Below the pieces are notes generated by a model that searched no databases, was not told the DNA's origin, and saw only the letters and a program-made list of their open reading frames with translations. The translations under genes were made by a program, and so were the position numbers. Source: Bordetella hinzii LMG 13501 (GTDB taxonomy: Bacteria; Pseudomonadota; Gammaproteobacteria; Burkholderiales; Burkholderiaceae_B). From it: 64,000 nt of DNA. The stretch spans positions 1-64,000 of the forward strand of contig NZ_LRUJ01000010.1 of assembly GCF_001548475.1 (NCBI RefSeq), read 5' to 3'. Below, in pieces: positions 36,376 through 44,155 of the stretch; position 1 is the first letter of the stretch; every line of letters begins with the position of its first letter.

Positions 36376-37569
36376 ATGCTTAATTGGGAAGACGACAACC
36401 TCGCCACGCAAGCCGCCAAGACGCCCGCCCCCGCGGCGGGCGCGGGTGGCGCCGCGCCCGAACCGGTGCGCGCCGCCACCGGCGTGTTTGGCGACTCGGC
36501 CTTGCCCACCCCGGCCGCGCCGCAATCCGCGGCCGACCTGGGCAATACCGCGCGCCGCGTGAAGGTCGCCGACAAGCGCATCATCAACGGCGAAACGGAC
36601 GTCAACCAGCTGGTGCCGTTCAAGTACAAGTGGGCCTGGGAAAAATACCTGGCCACTTGCGCCAACCACTGGATGCCGCAAGAAATCAACATGTCGCGCG
36701 ACATCGCCCTCTGGAAAAACCCCAACGGGTTGACCGAGGACGAGCGCCGCATCGTCAAGCGCAACCTGGGCTTCTTCGTGACGGCCGACTCGCTGGCCGC
36801 CAACAACATCGTGCTGGGCACCTACCGCCACATCACGGCCCCCGAGTGCCGCCAGTTCCTGCTGCGCCAAGCCTTCGAAGAAGCCATCCACACCCACGCC
36901 TATCAGTACATCGTCGAAAGCCTGGATCTGGACGAATCGGAAATCTTCAACGCCTATAACGAGGTTCCCTCGATACGCGACAAGGATGAGTTCCTGATCC
37001 CCTTCATCGAAGCCATCGCCGATCCGAATTTCAAGACGGGTACCCCGGAAGCCGACCAGACGCTTCTGAAGTCCCTGATCGTGTTCGCCTGCCTGATGGA
37101 AGGGCTGTTCTTCTATGTCGGCTTTACCCAGATCCTGGCGCTGGGCCGACAGAACAAGATGACCGGCGCGGCCGAGCAGTACATGTACATCCTGCGCGAT
37201 GAATCCATGCACTGCAATTTCGGCATCGACCTGATCAACACCATCAAGCTCGAAAATCCCCATCTGTGGACGCCCGAGTTCCGCGAAGAAATCCGCGAAC
37301 TCTTCCGCAAAGCAGTGGAACTCGAATACGCTTACGCCGAAGACACCATGCCGCGCGGCGTGCTGGGCCTGAATGCGCCGATGTTCAAATCGTATCTGCG
37401 CTTCATCGCCAACCGCCGTTGCCAGCAGATCGGCATCGAGCCGCTCTACCCGCAGGAAGAAAACCCCTTCCCGTGGATGGCGGAAATGATCGACCTGAAG
37501 AAGGAACGCAACTTTTTTGAAACTCGCGTGATCGAATACCAGACCGGCGGCACGCTGAGCTGGGAGTAG
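36376..37569 (+). CDS. nrdB: Class Ia ribonucleotide reductase, small (R2) subunit
   Basis: NrdB holds the di-iron centre and stable tyrosyl radical. The 397-residue product has the helical-bundle motifs [13 protein letters not shown], giving a Glu and a His iron ligand with the radical tyrosine four residues after the His, and [10 protein letters not shown], giving Glu and His ligands of the second half. The first 60 residues are a low-complexity Ala/Pro-rich extension before the conserved core starting near [15 protein letters not shown]; similar extensions occur in some beta- and gammaproteobacterial R2 proteins. GGAGAATTC precedes the ATG. Co-transcribed with nrdA, under the two NrdR boxes. 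Confidence 0.97.
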   Translation: MLNWEDDNLATQAAKTPAPAAGAGGAAPEPVRAATGVFGDSALPTPAAPQSAADLGNTARRVKVADKRIINGETDVNQLVPFKYKWAWEKYLATCANHWMPQEINMSRDIALWKNPNGLTEDERRIVKRNLGFFVTADSLAANNIVLGTYRHITAPECRQFLLRQAFEEAIHTHAYQYIVESLDLDESEIFNAYNEVPSIRDKDEFLIPFIEAIADPNFKTGTPEADQTLLKSLIVFACLMEGLFFYVGFTQILALGRQNKMTGAAEQYMYILRDESMHCNFGIDLINTIKLENPHLWTPEFREEIRELFRKAVELEYAYAEDTMPRGVLGLNAPMFKSYLRFIANRRCQQIGIEPLYPQEENPFPWMAEMIDLKKERNFFETRVIEYQTGGTLSWE

Positions 37570-37864
37570 TCGGCAGGGCCTGGTGGCCCGCCATGGTTGT
37601 GCTCCCGGTTGGTGTATTCGGACACGTAGGACGTAGCGGTAGGCTGCCGGTTCGCCGGCGCCTACCGGCGCCATTTGAAATGGCTCGCGCCCGCGCGGGG
37701 GCCATATCAAATGGCTGTGCTGAATTCATTAGCGCAAGCCGTAAAGAACTGCCGCCCGCAAGGGGCAGTGGCATGCGCCGATGAATAGCCCGGGTGCGGT
37801 TCGCCGTTGGCGCTCCGTGACACGGGTTTAAGTTCTGGGACCCCTGAACCTAAGGAGCATGACC
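37570..37864 (+). other. Non-coding region between nrdB and the H1-like gene, with several structured elements
   Basis: No plausible gene lies here. In order it holds GGGCC-TGGT-GGCCC just after nrdB (37576-37589), a hairpin closed by GGTAGGC/GCCTACC with an inner GCCGG-TTCG-CCGGC stem and one bulged T (37638-37666), a pair of 15-bp palindromes listed separately, and ACTGCC...GGCAGT (37748-37769). None is followed by a T-run, so I do not call a standard terminator. The density of symmetric elements suggests a regulated promoter, a structured leader for the H1-like gene, or both. Confidence 0.6.
37670..37715. promoter_or_regulatory. Pair of related 15-bp palindromes, 31 bp apart
   Basis: GCCATTTGAAATGGC (37670-37684) and GCCATATCAAATGGC (37701-37715) share 12 of 15 bases. 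Their starts are 31 bp apart, close to three helical turns, so both face the same side of the DNA. This suggests paired operator sites for a dimeric regulator of the H1-like gene. The regulator is unknown. Confidence 0.55.
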
Positions 37865-38407
37865 ATGGCAACTGCCAAGAAAGCCGCCAAGAAAGCGGTG
37901 AAGAAACCCGCCGCCAAGAAGGCCGCGGCCAAGAAGGCCCCCGCCAAGAAGGCTGCGGTCAAGAAGGTCGCTGTGAAGAAGGTCGCCGCCAAGAAACCGG
38001 CGGTCAAGAAAGTCGCCGCCAAGAAGGTCGCCGCCAAGAAACCGGCCGCCAAGAAGGCTGTCGCCAAGAAGGCCGTGGCCAAGAAAGCCGTAGCCAAGAA
38101 GGCTGTCGCCAAGAAGGCCGTCGCCAAGAAGGCCGTGGCCAAGAAGGCTGTCGCCAAGAAAGCCGTAGCCAAGAAGGCCGTCGCCAAGAAGGCGCCTGCC
38201 AAGAAGGCTGCTGCCAAGAAGGCGCCGGCCAAGAAGGCTGCTGCGAAGAAGCCGGCGGCCAAGAAGCCTGCCGCCAAGAAGCCCGCGGCCAAGAAGGCTG
38301 CCCCCAAGAAGCCCGCCACGCCGCCCTCCACGGCGGCCGCCCCGGGCGCCAAGACCGCGCTGAATCCGGCCGCGTCGTGGCCCTTCCCCACGGGTGGCCG
38401 TCCCTAA
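37865..38407 (+). CDS. bph1: Histone H1-like DNA-binding protein (BpH1 type)
   Basis: The 180-residue product is almost wholly built of Lys-, Ala-, Val- and Pro-containing pentamer-like units ([15 protein letters not shown]), like the C-terminal arm of eukaryotic H1 and the BpH1 protein of Bordetella. It should bind DNA without sequence specificity and help compact the nucleoid. A short non-repetitive tail (about 155-180) follows. I start at the second ATG (37865), since AGGAG lies 7 nt before it but only one base before the first ATG. The repeats make this gene prone to in-frame length changes, which are known for this gene in Bordetella strains. Confidence 0.93.
   Translation: MATAKKAAKKAVKKPAAKKAAAKKAPAKKAAVKKVAVKKVAAKKPAVKKVAAKKVAAKKPAAKKAVAKKAVAKKAVAKKAVAKKAVAKKAVAKKAVAKKAVAKKAVAKKAPAKKAAAKKAPAKKAAAKKPAAKKPAAKKPAAKKAAPKKPATPPSTAAAPGAKTALNPAASWPFPTGGRP
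37880..38310. repeat. Degenerate 12-15 bp coding repeats within the H1-like gene
   Basis: Units of the type GCCAAGAAGGCC and GTCGCCAAGAAGGCC recur across most of the gene. Lengths are multiples of three, so gain or loss of units keeps the frame. Confidence 0.9.
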
Positions 38408-38434
38408 GGGACTGGCCAGCCTGAGGTAGGCATC

Positions 38435-38465
38435 AAGCCGCCTGGCGCAAGCCGGGCGGCTTTTT
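38435..38465 (+). terminator. Rho-independent terminator after the H1-like gene
   Basis: AAGCCGCC (38435-38442) pairs with GGCGGCTT (38455-38462), and five T end the hairpin (38461-38465). It lies 27 nt after the stop codon. Confidence 0.9.
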
Positions 38466-38564
38466 CATTGCCATGCCGGCATCTTGCCGGCAACACCACG
38501 AAAGCCGCAGTGTTTTCACATTCATCATGCGACAATAGAAGGCGTTACTTCTGGTAGATAGTCC

Positions 38565-39119
38565 ATGATCGGCGATATCCTGCGTTTCCTCATCGACATC
38601 CTGTTCACGCTGTTCGGCGCGGCCCTGTTGCTGCGCGCCTGGATGCACGCGGTGCGCCTGCATCCCTTCAACCCGCTGGCCCGCGCCATCTACCAGGCCA
38701 CCAACTGGCTGATACTGCCCTTGCGGCGGATCATCCCGGCCACCGGCAGCGTCGACTGGACCAGCTTGTTCGCCGCCTGGCTGGCCGCCCTGGTGTTCTT
38801 CCTGCTGGTCATCCTGGTCAGCGTGGGCATGCTGCCCCCGGCCGGCGCCCTGCCCCGCGTTCTGCTGACCGCCCTGTTCACCGAAATGCGCTGGGCCTTG
38901 AACCTCGTGGTCTGGCTGACCCTGATCCAAGCGGTGCTGTCCTGGGTCAACCCCATGTCGCCCCTGATGGCGCTGCTGCAGACCCTGACCGCGCCGCTGC
39001 TCGATCCGATCCGGCGCATCCTGCCGCGCACCGCCATCGACTTCTCGCCACTGGTGCTGCTCATCCTGGCGCAGATCGCCGCCATGATGCTCACCCGGCT
39101 GTCCTACGGCGGCATCTGA
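38565..39119 (+). CDS. YggT family integral membrane protein
   Basis: A 184-residue inner-membrane protein with two copies of the YggT domain, each a pair of helices with a conserved polar loop: NPLARAIYQATNWLILPLRRIIP near 35-58 and APLLDPIRRILPRTAIDFSPL near 143-163. In other bacteria YggT proteins affect membrane or osmotic homeostasis and septum-related functions (cyanobacterial and plant CCB3-like members), but the biochemical role is not settled. The H1-like gene's terminator separates it from upstream, so it should have its own promoter. It converges with the dlt-like operon. Confidence 0.87.
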   Translation: MIGDILRFLIDILFTLFGAALLLRAWMHAVRLHPFNPLARAIYQATNWLILPLRRIIPATGSVDWTSLFAAWLAALVFFLLVILVSVGMLPPAGALPRVLLTALFTEMRWALNLVVWLTLIQAVLSWVNPMSPLMALLQTLTAPLLDPIRRILPRTAIDFSPLVLLILAQIAAMMLTRLSYGGI

Positions 39120-39132
39120 CCGCCGGACAGGG

Positions 39133-39156
39133 CAAGGGCGCCGCGAGGCGCCCTTG
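39133..39156. terminator. Perfect hairpin between convergent yggT-type gene and dltA
   Basis: CAAGGGCGCC-GCGA-GGCGCCCTTG is a perfect 10-bp stem with a GCGA tetraloop, placed between the two stop codons. No T-run is present, but its position suggests a shared 3' end for both transcripts. Confidence 0.65.
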
Positions 39157-39161
39157 TCACG

Positions 39162-40592
39162 TCAAAGACCCGCGTAGATCTCCAGCAGTTTCTTGCGGTC
39201 GGTCTTGTGGTTGTTGGACACCGGCAAAGCCGGGCAGAGCACCAGCTCCGCGGGCACCATATAAGGCGGCAGGCGCTCGGCCAACAGGCGCTTCCATTCG
39301 GCCTGGGCCGCCTCGCCGGCAAAAGCCGGCGCCGGCACATCCGCATCCAGGAAACCGATCAGCCGCACGGCAGTGCCGTCCGGGCGGCGCAAGACCGCGC
39401 AGGCGCCTGCCCGCACGCCGGCCAGGCCATGCAGGGCCGCGTCGATCTCGGACAGCTCAATGCGATAGCCATTGAGCTTGATCTGGTCGTCCATACGCCC
39501 GCGGCAAAAGAGCAGACCGTCCTCGCCCTGCTCGCCCAGGTCGCCCGTGCGGAACCCCCGCCGGCCGTCGCTGGCGCGGAAACACTTGCTCGCGTTCAGG
39601 TCGGGGCGGTTCAGGTAGCCGCGCATGACATGGTCGCCTACGATGCAGAGTTCGCCCTCGTCGACATAGACGCGCGCCTGCGGCTTGGCGTAGCCGATGG
39701 GCAGCGGGTCATGCGCGGCGATCACGGCATCGTCGATGACGATGGCCGTCGTGGCCACCGTGGCCTCGGTCGGCCCATAGGTGTTCAGGATGCGCGCCTG
39801 CGGAAAACGCTGGCGCAGCTTGCGCGCCAGGGCCACGGTCAGCGGCTCGCCGCAGAAGAGAAAGGTATCGAGCGCTGGCAGGACCGCCGGCGCGAAATCG
39901 CGGTTGACCAGCTGCTGGTGGGCGAACGACGGCGTCGACACCCAGCAGCTGATGCCATGGGCCGCCAGGCGCGCATACCATTCGGCCGGCGCGGCGATCT
40001 GCTCGCGGGCATTCAGCACGCAGCTGCCGCCCAGGGCCAGCGTGCCAAATACCTCGTACATGGAGAGGTCGAAGCTGAAGGGGGCCTGGTTCATGAAGAC
40101 CGGCGCCTCGCCCAGTCCAAAACCGCTCATCCATTCACCCAGCAGGGCCACGCTTTCGCGGCCGATCTGCACGCCCTTCGGATCGCCTGTGCTGCCGGAA
40201 GTGAAGATCACATAGGCCAGGCCCTTCTCGTCCAGCACGCTCGGCGCGCCAGCCTCGAAGCGGTCGGTCCGGGCGTCATAGACGGCGCCGGCGCGCACGA
40301 TCTCGACGATGCGGCGCAGCCGCTCGACCGGATAGATGGTGTCCACCGGCACGAAAGGCGCGCCCAGCATCAGCGCACCGACCATGGCCACGAAGAATCC
40401 GGTCTCCTTGTGGCCGTAGACGACCACCGGCACATCGGCCGTGATGCCCTGCTCGCGGGCCCGCGCGGCCCAGGCCGCGGCGGCCTCGGCCAGCGCCTGC
40501 CAGCTCAGCGCGCCATCGGCGCCCGCCACGGCCAGCGCCTGCGGCGCGCGCGCCGACGGGACGAACTCGAAGGTATTCAGATCAAAACGCAT
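39162..40592 (-). CDS. dltA: D-alanine--carrier protein ligase, DltA-like (draA-type)
   Basis: DltA adenylates D-alanine and loads it on the phosphopantetheine arm of DltC. The 476-residue ANL enzyme has the ATP loop FTSGSTGDPKG, NTYGPTEATVA, the RTGDLGEQGEDGLLFCRGRMDDQIKLNGYRIEL-type hinge (shown in parts) and a C-terminal lysine in NHKTDRKKL. These match DltA rather than generic acyl-CoA ligases. In Bordetella the homologous dra locus adds D-alanine to an outer-membrane component and raises resistance to antimicrobial peptides. It is the last gene of the leftward operon, 11 nt after dltB. Confidence 0.92.
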   Translation of the reverse strand: MRFDLNTFEFVPSARAPQALAVAGADGALSWQALAEAAAAWAARAREQGITADVPVVVYGHKETGFFVAMVGALMLGAPFVPVDTIYPVERLRRIVEIVRAGAVYDARTDRFEAGAPSVLDEKGLAYVIFTSGSTGDPKGVQIGRESVALLGEWMSGFGLGEAPVFMNQAPFSFDLSMYEVFGTLALGGSCVLNAREQIAAPAEWYARLAAHGISCWVSTPSFAHQQLVNRDFAPAVLPALDTFLFCGEPLTVALARKLRQRFPQARILNTYGPTEATVATTAIVIDDAVIAAHDPLPIGYAKPQARVYVDEGELCIVGDHVMRGYLNRPDLNASKCFRASDGRRGFRTGDLGEQGEDGLLFCRGRMDDQIKLNGYRIELSEIDAALHGLAGVRAGACAVLRRPDGTAVRLIGFLDADVPAPAFAGEAAQAEWKRLLAERLPPYMVPAELVLCPALPVSNNHKTDRKKLLEIYAGL

Positions 40593-40603
40593 GGCTGAGG
40601 GAA

Positions 40604-41731
40604 TCAGATCGGACTGCGGCCGCTGAAGACATACAGCGCCAGCGCGGCCAGGATGAGCGTAAGCACGCGGCCGGCGAACTTCACCCAGCCGCGCGCCAGC
40701 CAGGCAGCCAGCGCGGGCCGCGTGCGGGCCGCGTTGACCAGCAGGTTATGGCCCACGGAATAGGCGCCGAACATCATGCCGCTGACCACGTAGTGCAAGG
40801 ACAGCCCGTTCCAGATGCCCATGGCCAGCAGCGTGGCGAAAATGCCGATGTTCTGCGCGGCCAGGCGATGGCGGCCAAAGAAAGCCGTCTTGGACAAGGC
40901 CTTGTAGATGGGCATGAAGATCACATCGCGCAGCCACTCCGACAGGCTGATATGCCAGCGGCGCCAGAAGTCCTGCGGATTGACCGTGGCCAGCGGATTG
41001 CGGAAATTGACCGGCAACACGAAGCCGAAGAACATGCCGATGCCGACCGCCATGCTGCTGTAGCCGGCGAAATCAAAGAACAGATAGAAACTGTAGAGCG
41101 TCGCGTTGGCCGCCACGCCGGTAAAAGAGTAGTCGTGCGCGTCCAGCGTGGACAGGCCATAGCGCCAGATGGCCTCGGCCAGGCCGAACTTCTGGATGAC
41201 GCCCAGCAGCGTCAGTTCCAGGCCGGTCAGCCAGGTATCGAGCGTCACGCCATCGTAGCCGCGCTTGAGATCGGCCTGGAAATTGCGCCAGCGGTACATG
41301 GGGCCGGCCAGCAGCGTGAGCGGAAAAAACAGATAGATGAAATAGTCCAGCGGCGAGACGCGCTCGTTGCGTTGCGCGAACAAGAGCACGTCGATGGCGC
41401 GGAAGGTCGCGAACGACAGGCCCAGCATGGCGGGCAGATGGGTGAGGCCGGTCTTGACCAGCAACAGCGGGGCCATGGTGACGATGACCGAAAGCCAGGT
41501 CGGGATCCACCCGCGCCGGTTGGCCCACAGGGCCGCGCCCGACACGGCGAACAGGCCCACGGGCTGCCAGGGGCGCACGCCGAAGACCGCCAGCCAGATG
41601 AGCACCGACAGCGCGGCGATCACATGGCGGTAGCCCAGCCGCCACGGCATGGCCAGCGATCGATAAAGCAACAGGCCCAGGCCGCCGACAATGGCGCCGC
41701 CGAAGAAGTTCAAGCTGCCGAACAGTTCCAT
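40604..41731 (-). CDS. dltB: MBOAT-family D-alanyl transfer protein, DltB-like
   Basis: DltB is the membrane-bound O-acyltransferase that moves D-alanine from DltC across the inner membrane. The 375-residue product has about ten hydrophobic helices, the MBOAT segments FFDFAGYSSMAVGIG (about 218-232) and DFWRRWHISLSEWLRD (His260), and the near-invariant catalytic histidine in WNGLSLHYVVSG (His313). The ATG at 41731 lies 7 nt after the stop of the tiny dltX-like gene, so translation is probably coupled. DltA, DltC, DltD and the small DltX-like protein are its expected partners. Confidence 0.93.
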   Translation of the reverse strand: MELFGSLNFFGGAIVGGLGLLLYRSLAMPWRLGYRHVIAALSVLIWLAVFGVRPWQPVGLFAVSGAALWANRRGWIPTWLSVIVTMAPLLLVKTGLTHLPAMLGLSFATFRAIDVLLFAQRNERVSPLDYFIYLFFPLTLLAGPMYRWRNFQADLKRGYDGVTLDTWLTGLELTLLGVIQKFGLAEAIWRYGLSTLDAHDYSFTGVAANATLYSFYLFFDFAGYSSMAVGIGMFFGFVLPVNFRNPLATVNPQDFWRRWHISLSEWLRDVIFMPIYKALSKTAFFGRHRLAAQNIGIFATLLAMGIWNGLSLHYVVSGMMFGAYSVGHNLLVNAARTRPALAAWLARGWVKFAGRVLTLILAALALYVFSGRSPI

Positions 41732-41738
41732 GGCCGGG

Positions 41739-41864
41739 TCAGAACTGTTGATATTGGAATTCGACCTTGATCGGCCCGCCGCTGCCCGTGGGGGGCTGCG
41801 CTTGCAGGATGAAGACCAGGATCAGGCCGAGATAAAGGCAGAGATGCCAGAAGAAACGTTTCAT
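41739..41864 (-). CDS. dltX: DltX-like 41-residue membrane microprotein
   Basis: This 41-codon gene lies between dltD and dltB. Its ATG overlaps the dltD stop (ATGA). The product has a basic start (MKRFFW), one hydrophobic helix (about 7-21), a short polar stretch, and the C-terminal hexapeptide FQYQQF. Firmicute DltX proteins are equally short, have one helix, and end in an F-x-Y-x-x-F-like motif whose tyrosine is reported to accept D-alanine from DltB before DltD hands it to teichoic acid. Position, size, topology and terminal motif all agree. It is too short for most gene finders. That it works the same way in a Gram-negative envelope is inference. Confidence 0.85.
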   Translation of the reverse strand: MKRFFWHLCLYLGLILVFILQAQPPTGSGGPIKVEFQYQQF

Positions 41865-43036
41865 CGCGAGAAGAACTCCGCAATGCCCCTGTCGGCCATG
41901 GCCCAGCCCACTTCGGCCAGGTGCATATCGTCGCGCACCATTCCAGGCTGGAAGGGGATGCTGTAGAGATCGAGGCAGCCCATGCCATAGCGTTCGCACA
42001 TGCCCTTGATGGCCGTGACGACCGGATCGAAGCGCTCGACGTCCAGGATCAGCTTGGGATTGAAGGGCTGGATGATGAAATAGGCGCGCACCTTGCGCTG
42101 TTGCAGCAGCGCCATCACGCGCGCCAAGTCGCCCAGCTCGGGCCGGGTCATGGGCGGGACGTCGGGAAACTCGTTGCGCGCCGGCGACGGCAGCATCGCC
42201 AGGTATTTCTGGTAGTAATCGTCGCGCACGTCGTAGGGGTTCTTGCTGCCCAGTTGGCGTTCGACATCGACCGCCTGATCGATCAGTTCGCTCCAGTGCT
42301 GGCCCGACAGGCGGGCCGAGGACGGCCAGGTCACGAACTTGTGCGCCGGCACCGCCAGCGCGCTGCGCGGGCGATCCAGCGCCGGCTGGCTGCGCGCATG
42401 CCACCATGCGGCGACCTTGTCCTTGAACTCGGCGACCTGCCCATTGGCCAGCAGCCACAGCAGCCCCCAGTTGGCGTTGGCGCTGATCCAAGTCTGCATC
42501 TGCTCGCGGGTTGCCTCCCGGTCCCAGAGGCGGTCCCAGACCGGGCCGGTCACATGTTCGGCAAAGGCCGAGCGCGGCAGCTGGCCGCCGGAGGCGAACC
42601 AGGCCGGCGACACCATGACCACCAGGCGGGTATTGGGCGTGAGCGAGTCCGCCACCGACTCCAGCACGCTGACAATGCCAAAGGACTGGAACATGGCGTG
42701 GCCATAGGCCAGCGTCGGCACTTTGAGTTCGCGCGGGAAGAAATGATAGGGAACGAAGCGTAGATCGTGGCTGGAGAGCTCGGAGGACCCCAGCACCACC
42801 AGCGTGCCGTCGCTCAGGGCGCGCGACAGGCGGTTCAGATTGACATGCTGCGTGCCCCAATCCGGCCCCAGATTGGGCAGATAGTTATCCGTGACGGCGG
42901 GCGCACTGGAAATGGGCTGGACGTTGCGGTCCAGGAAACGGTCCGCGGCCCAATAGGCCATCATGGCCAGGACACAGGCCGTGATTGCCGCAGCGATATG
43001 CGACAACAGCCGGGAATTATGTATGGGCAGCGACAT
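41861..43036 (-). CDS. dltD: D-alanyl transfer protein DltD-like
   Basis: DltD is the extracytoplasmic, membrane-anchored esterase-like enzyme that passes D-alanine to the final acceptor. The 391-residue product has one N-terminal membrane helix (about 11-31) and a periplasmic SGNH-type domain: nucleophile in LGSSELSS (Ser84 or 85) and the Asp-His pair in RDDMHLAEVGW (Asp369, His372). The ATG at 43036 lies inside the end of dltC (20-bp overlap), and its stop overlaps the dltX-like start, so all three are translationally linked. In this organism the acceptor cannot be teichoic acid and must be another envelope glycan or protein. Confidence 0.92.
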   Translation of the reverse strand: MSLPIHNSRLLSHIAAAITACVLAMMAYWAADRFLDRNVQPISSAPAVTDNYLPNLGPDWGTQHVNLNRLSRALSDGTLVVLGSSELSSHDLRFVPYHFFPRELKVPTLAYGHAMFQSFGIVSVLESVADSLTPNTRLVVMVSPAWFASGGQLPRSAFAEHVTGPVWDRLWDREATREQMQTWISANANWGLLWLLANGQVAEFKDKVAAWWHARSQPALDRPRSALAVPAHKFVTWPSSARLSGQHWSELIDQAVDVERQLGSKNPYDVRDDYYQKYLAMLPSPARNEFPDVPPMTRPELGDLARVMALLQQRKVRAYFIIQPFNPKLILDVERFDPVVTAIKGMCERYGMGCLDLYSIPFQPGMVRDDMHLAEVGWAMADRGIAEFFSR

Positions 43037-43253
43037 AGCCGGCGAGCGTGCGGACCGACTGCATGTGCTCGGCGATTTCCGGAGCGGGAATGCTGCAGCC
43101 GTACTCGGACTCGACAGCGAGGGTGATGTCCACCGCGGCCAGGGAATCGACCAGGCCGGAGGCAATCAGGGGAGTATCGGCGGTGACTTTCTTCAGGACG
43201 ATCGACTCGACGATCTCGGCGATACGGGTATGGAGTTCTTGCTCAGTATGCAT
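43017..43253 (-). CDS. dltC: D-alanyl carrier protein DltC-like
   Basis: A 78-residue acyl-carrier-type protein with the phosphopantetheine site GLVDSLAAVD (Ser37). It would receive D-alanine from DltA and deliver it to DltB at the cytoplasmic face. The sequence around the serine (VDSL rather than DSLS of fatty-acid ACP) fits DltC-type carriers. It is the first gene of the operon, giving an order C-D-X-B-A that differs from the X-A-B-C-D order of Firmicutes. A GGTATATGG-like AT-rich stretch lies just before the ATG, and a candidate extended -10 promoter is about 65 bp upstream. Confidence 0.88.
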   Translation of the reverse strand: MHTEQELHTRIAEIVESIVLKKVTADTPLIASGLVDSLAAVDITLAVESEYGCSIPAPEIAEHMQSVRTLAGYVAAHT

Positions 43254-43317
43254 AGGTATATGGTGCTGCGCCGCCTCGCGAGGCCGATTACCCCCGCCCC
43301 CCGGAGTTAGCAGCGCG

Positions 43318-43326
43318 ACTATACCA
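43318..43326 (-). promoter_or_regulatory. Candidate extended -10 promoter of the dlt-like operon
   Basis: On the minus strand TGGTATAGT (43326-43318) reads as an extended -10 (TGnTATAnT). I see no good -35 at the right distance. It would give a leader of about 57 nt before dltC. Confidence 0.4.
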
Positions 43327-43427
43327 ACAGATACTGACTGGCTTCTGAAAGCCCGGGATTTTTTTCGGGGCCGGTCGCGCCGTTGTCGGGATGGCGCAAC
43401 ACCGCCCGCCTCCGGCGCCCAAAAGAC

Positions 43428-43455
43428 AACACCCTCCGGGTGCCCGGAGGGTGTT
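43428..43455 (-). terminator. Terminator of the glycine-zipper lipoprotein gene
   Basis: AACACCCTCCGG and CCGGAGGGTGTT form a perfect 12-bp stem with a GTGC/GCAC-type loop. On the minus strand it is followed by GTCTTTTGG. It lies 24 nt past the stop. Confidence 0.8.
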
Positions 43456-43478
43456 CATCGCAGGGCCTGGCCGTGGGA

Positions 43479-43982
43479 TCAGTAGGGAACCACCCGGGTC
43501 GGGCCGCTGCCGCTGATGACCTGCACGCGCTGGCCCACGCTGACCGGCACGTCGGCTTCCTGGGCGACCACACGGGTTTCGCCGTTATCCAGGCGCACCG
43601 TGATTTCGTAACCCGAGGCCTTGCCGACCTGGTTTTCGACCGCATTGCCCGCCAGCGCGCCCAGGATGGCGCCGCCGACCGTGGCGATGGTGCGGCCCGT
43701 GCCGCCGCCGATGGCGTTGCCAGCCACGCCGCCCAGGGCGCCGCCGGCCACCATGCCGACGCCGCTGGACTTGTCGTTCTGGATGGTGATCGGACGCACG
43801 CCAGTCACCGTGCCCGTGCGGACGATCTGCTCGCGCTGGGCCTGGTCATAGCTGTAAACACCGCTGGACGCGCTGCGGTTGGCGCAACCCGCCAGCACCG
43901 CCATGCTGGCAGCCAGCGTGACCACGACGATTCCGCGACCGATACGGCCAGCCGAAATGGACGGAGAAATTGTTGTGCTCAT
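43479..43982 (-). CDS. Glycine-zipper 2TM lipoprotein (SlyB / 17-kDa antigen type)
   Basis: The 167-residue product has a lipoprotein signal (hydrophobic 18-30, lipobox LAGC with Cys33). Its central glycine-zipper region, VGMVAGGALGGVAGNAIGG followed by GGAILGALAGNAVENQ (about 76-116), is the hallmark of SlyB and of the rickettsial 17-kDa antigen. A small beta domain (GYEITVRLDNGETRVV...) ends the protein. It should sit in the outer membrane. SlyB homologues help stabilise the envelope under stress. GAGGAGTCTC precedes the ATG at 43982. A strong hairpin after the gene suggests a monocistronic transcript. Confidence 0.9.
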   Translation of the reverse strand: MSTTISPSISAGRIGRGIVVVTLAASMAVLAGCANRSASSGVYSYDQAQREQIVRTGTVTGVRPITIQNDKSSGVGMVAGGALGGVAGNAIGGGTGRTIATVGGAILGALAGNAVENQVGKASGYEITVRLDNGETRVVAQEADVPVSVGQRVQVISGSGPTRVVPY

Positions 43983-44155
43983 TGAGACTCCTCGATCGGG
44001 ATGTACCGACACATTCGATAATACTCTCCCGCAACACTTTTCGTTGCCGGGGTCGAAACAGGGTGCAACCAAATTGGGCGGCGCCGCCGCCTGACCATGA
44101 CATATTGGAGAGGCGCCGCGGCGGCTTGGTTCCGGCTCCTTGCGTTTCTTGACGC

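Noticed and set aside
33274-37710. A 1478-codon open frame on the minus strand across nrdA and nrdB
   Set aside because: It is the antisense shadow of two well-supported genes in GC-rich DNA; the predicted protein has no recognisable motif and also crosses the NrdR box region.
37880-38310. CRISPR or intergenic repeat array
   Set aside because: The repeats lie within one open frame and encode a Lys/Ala-rich H1-like protein.
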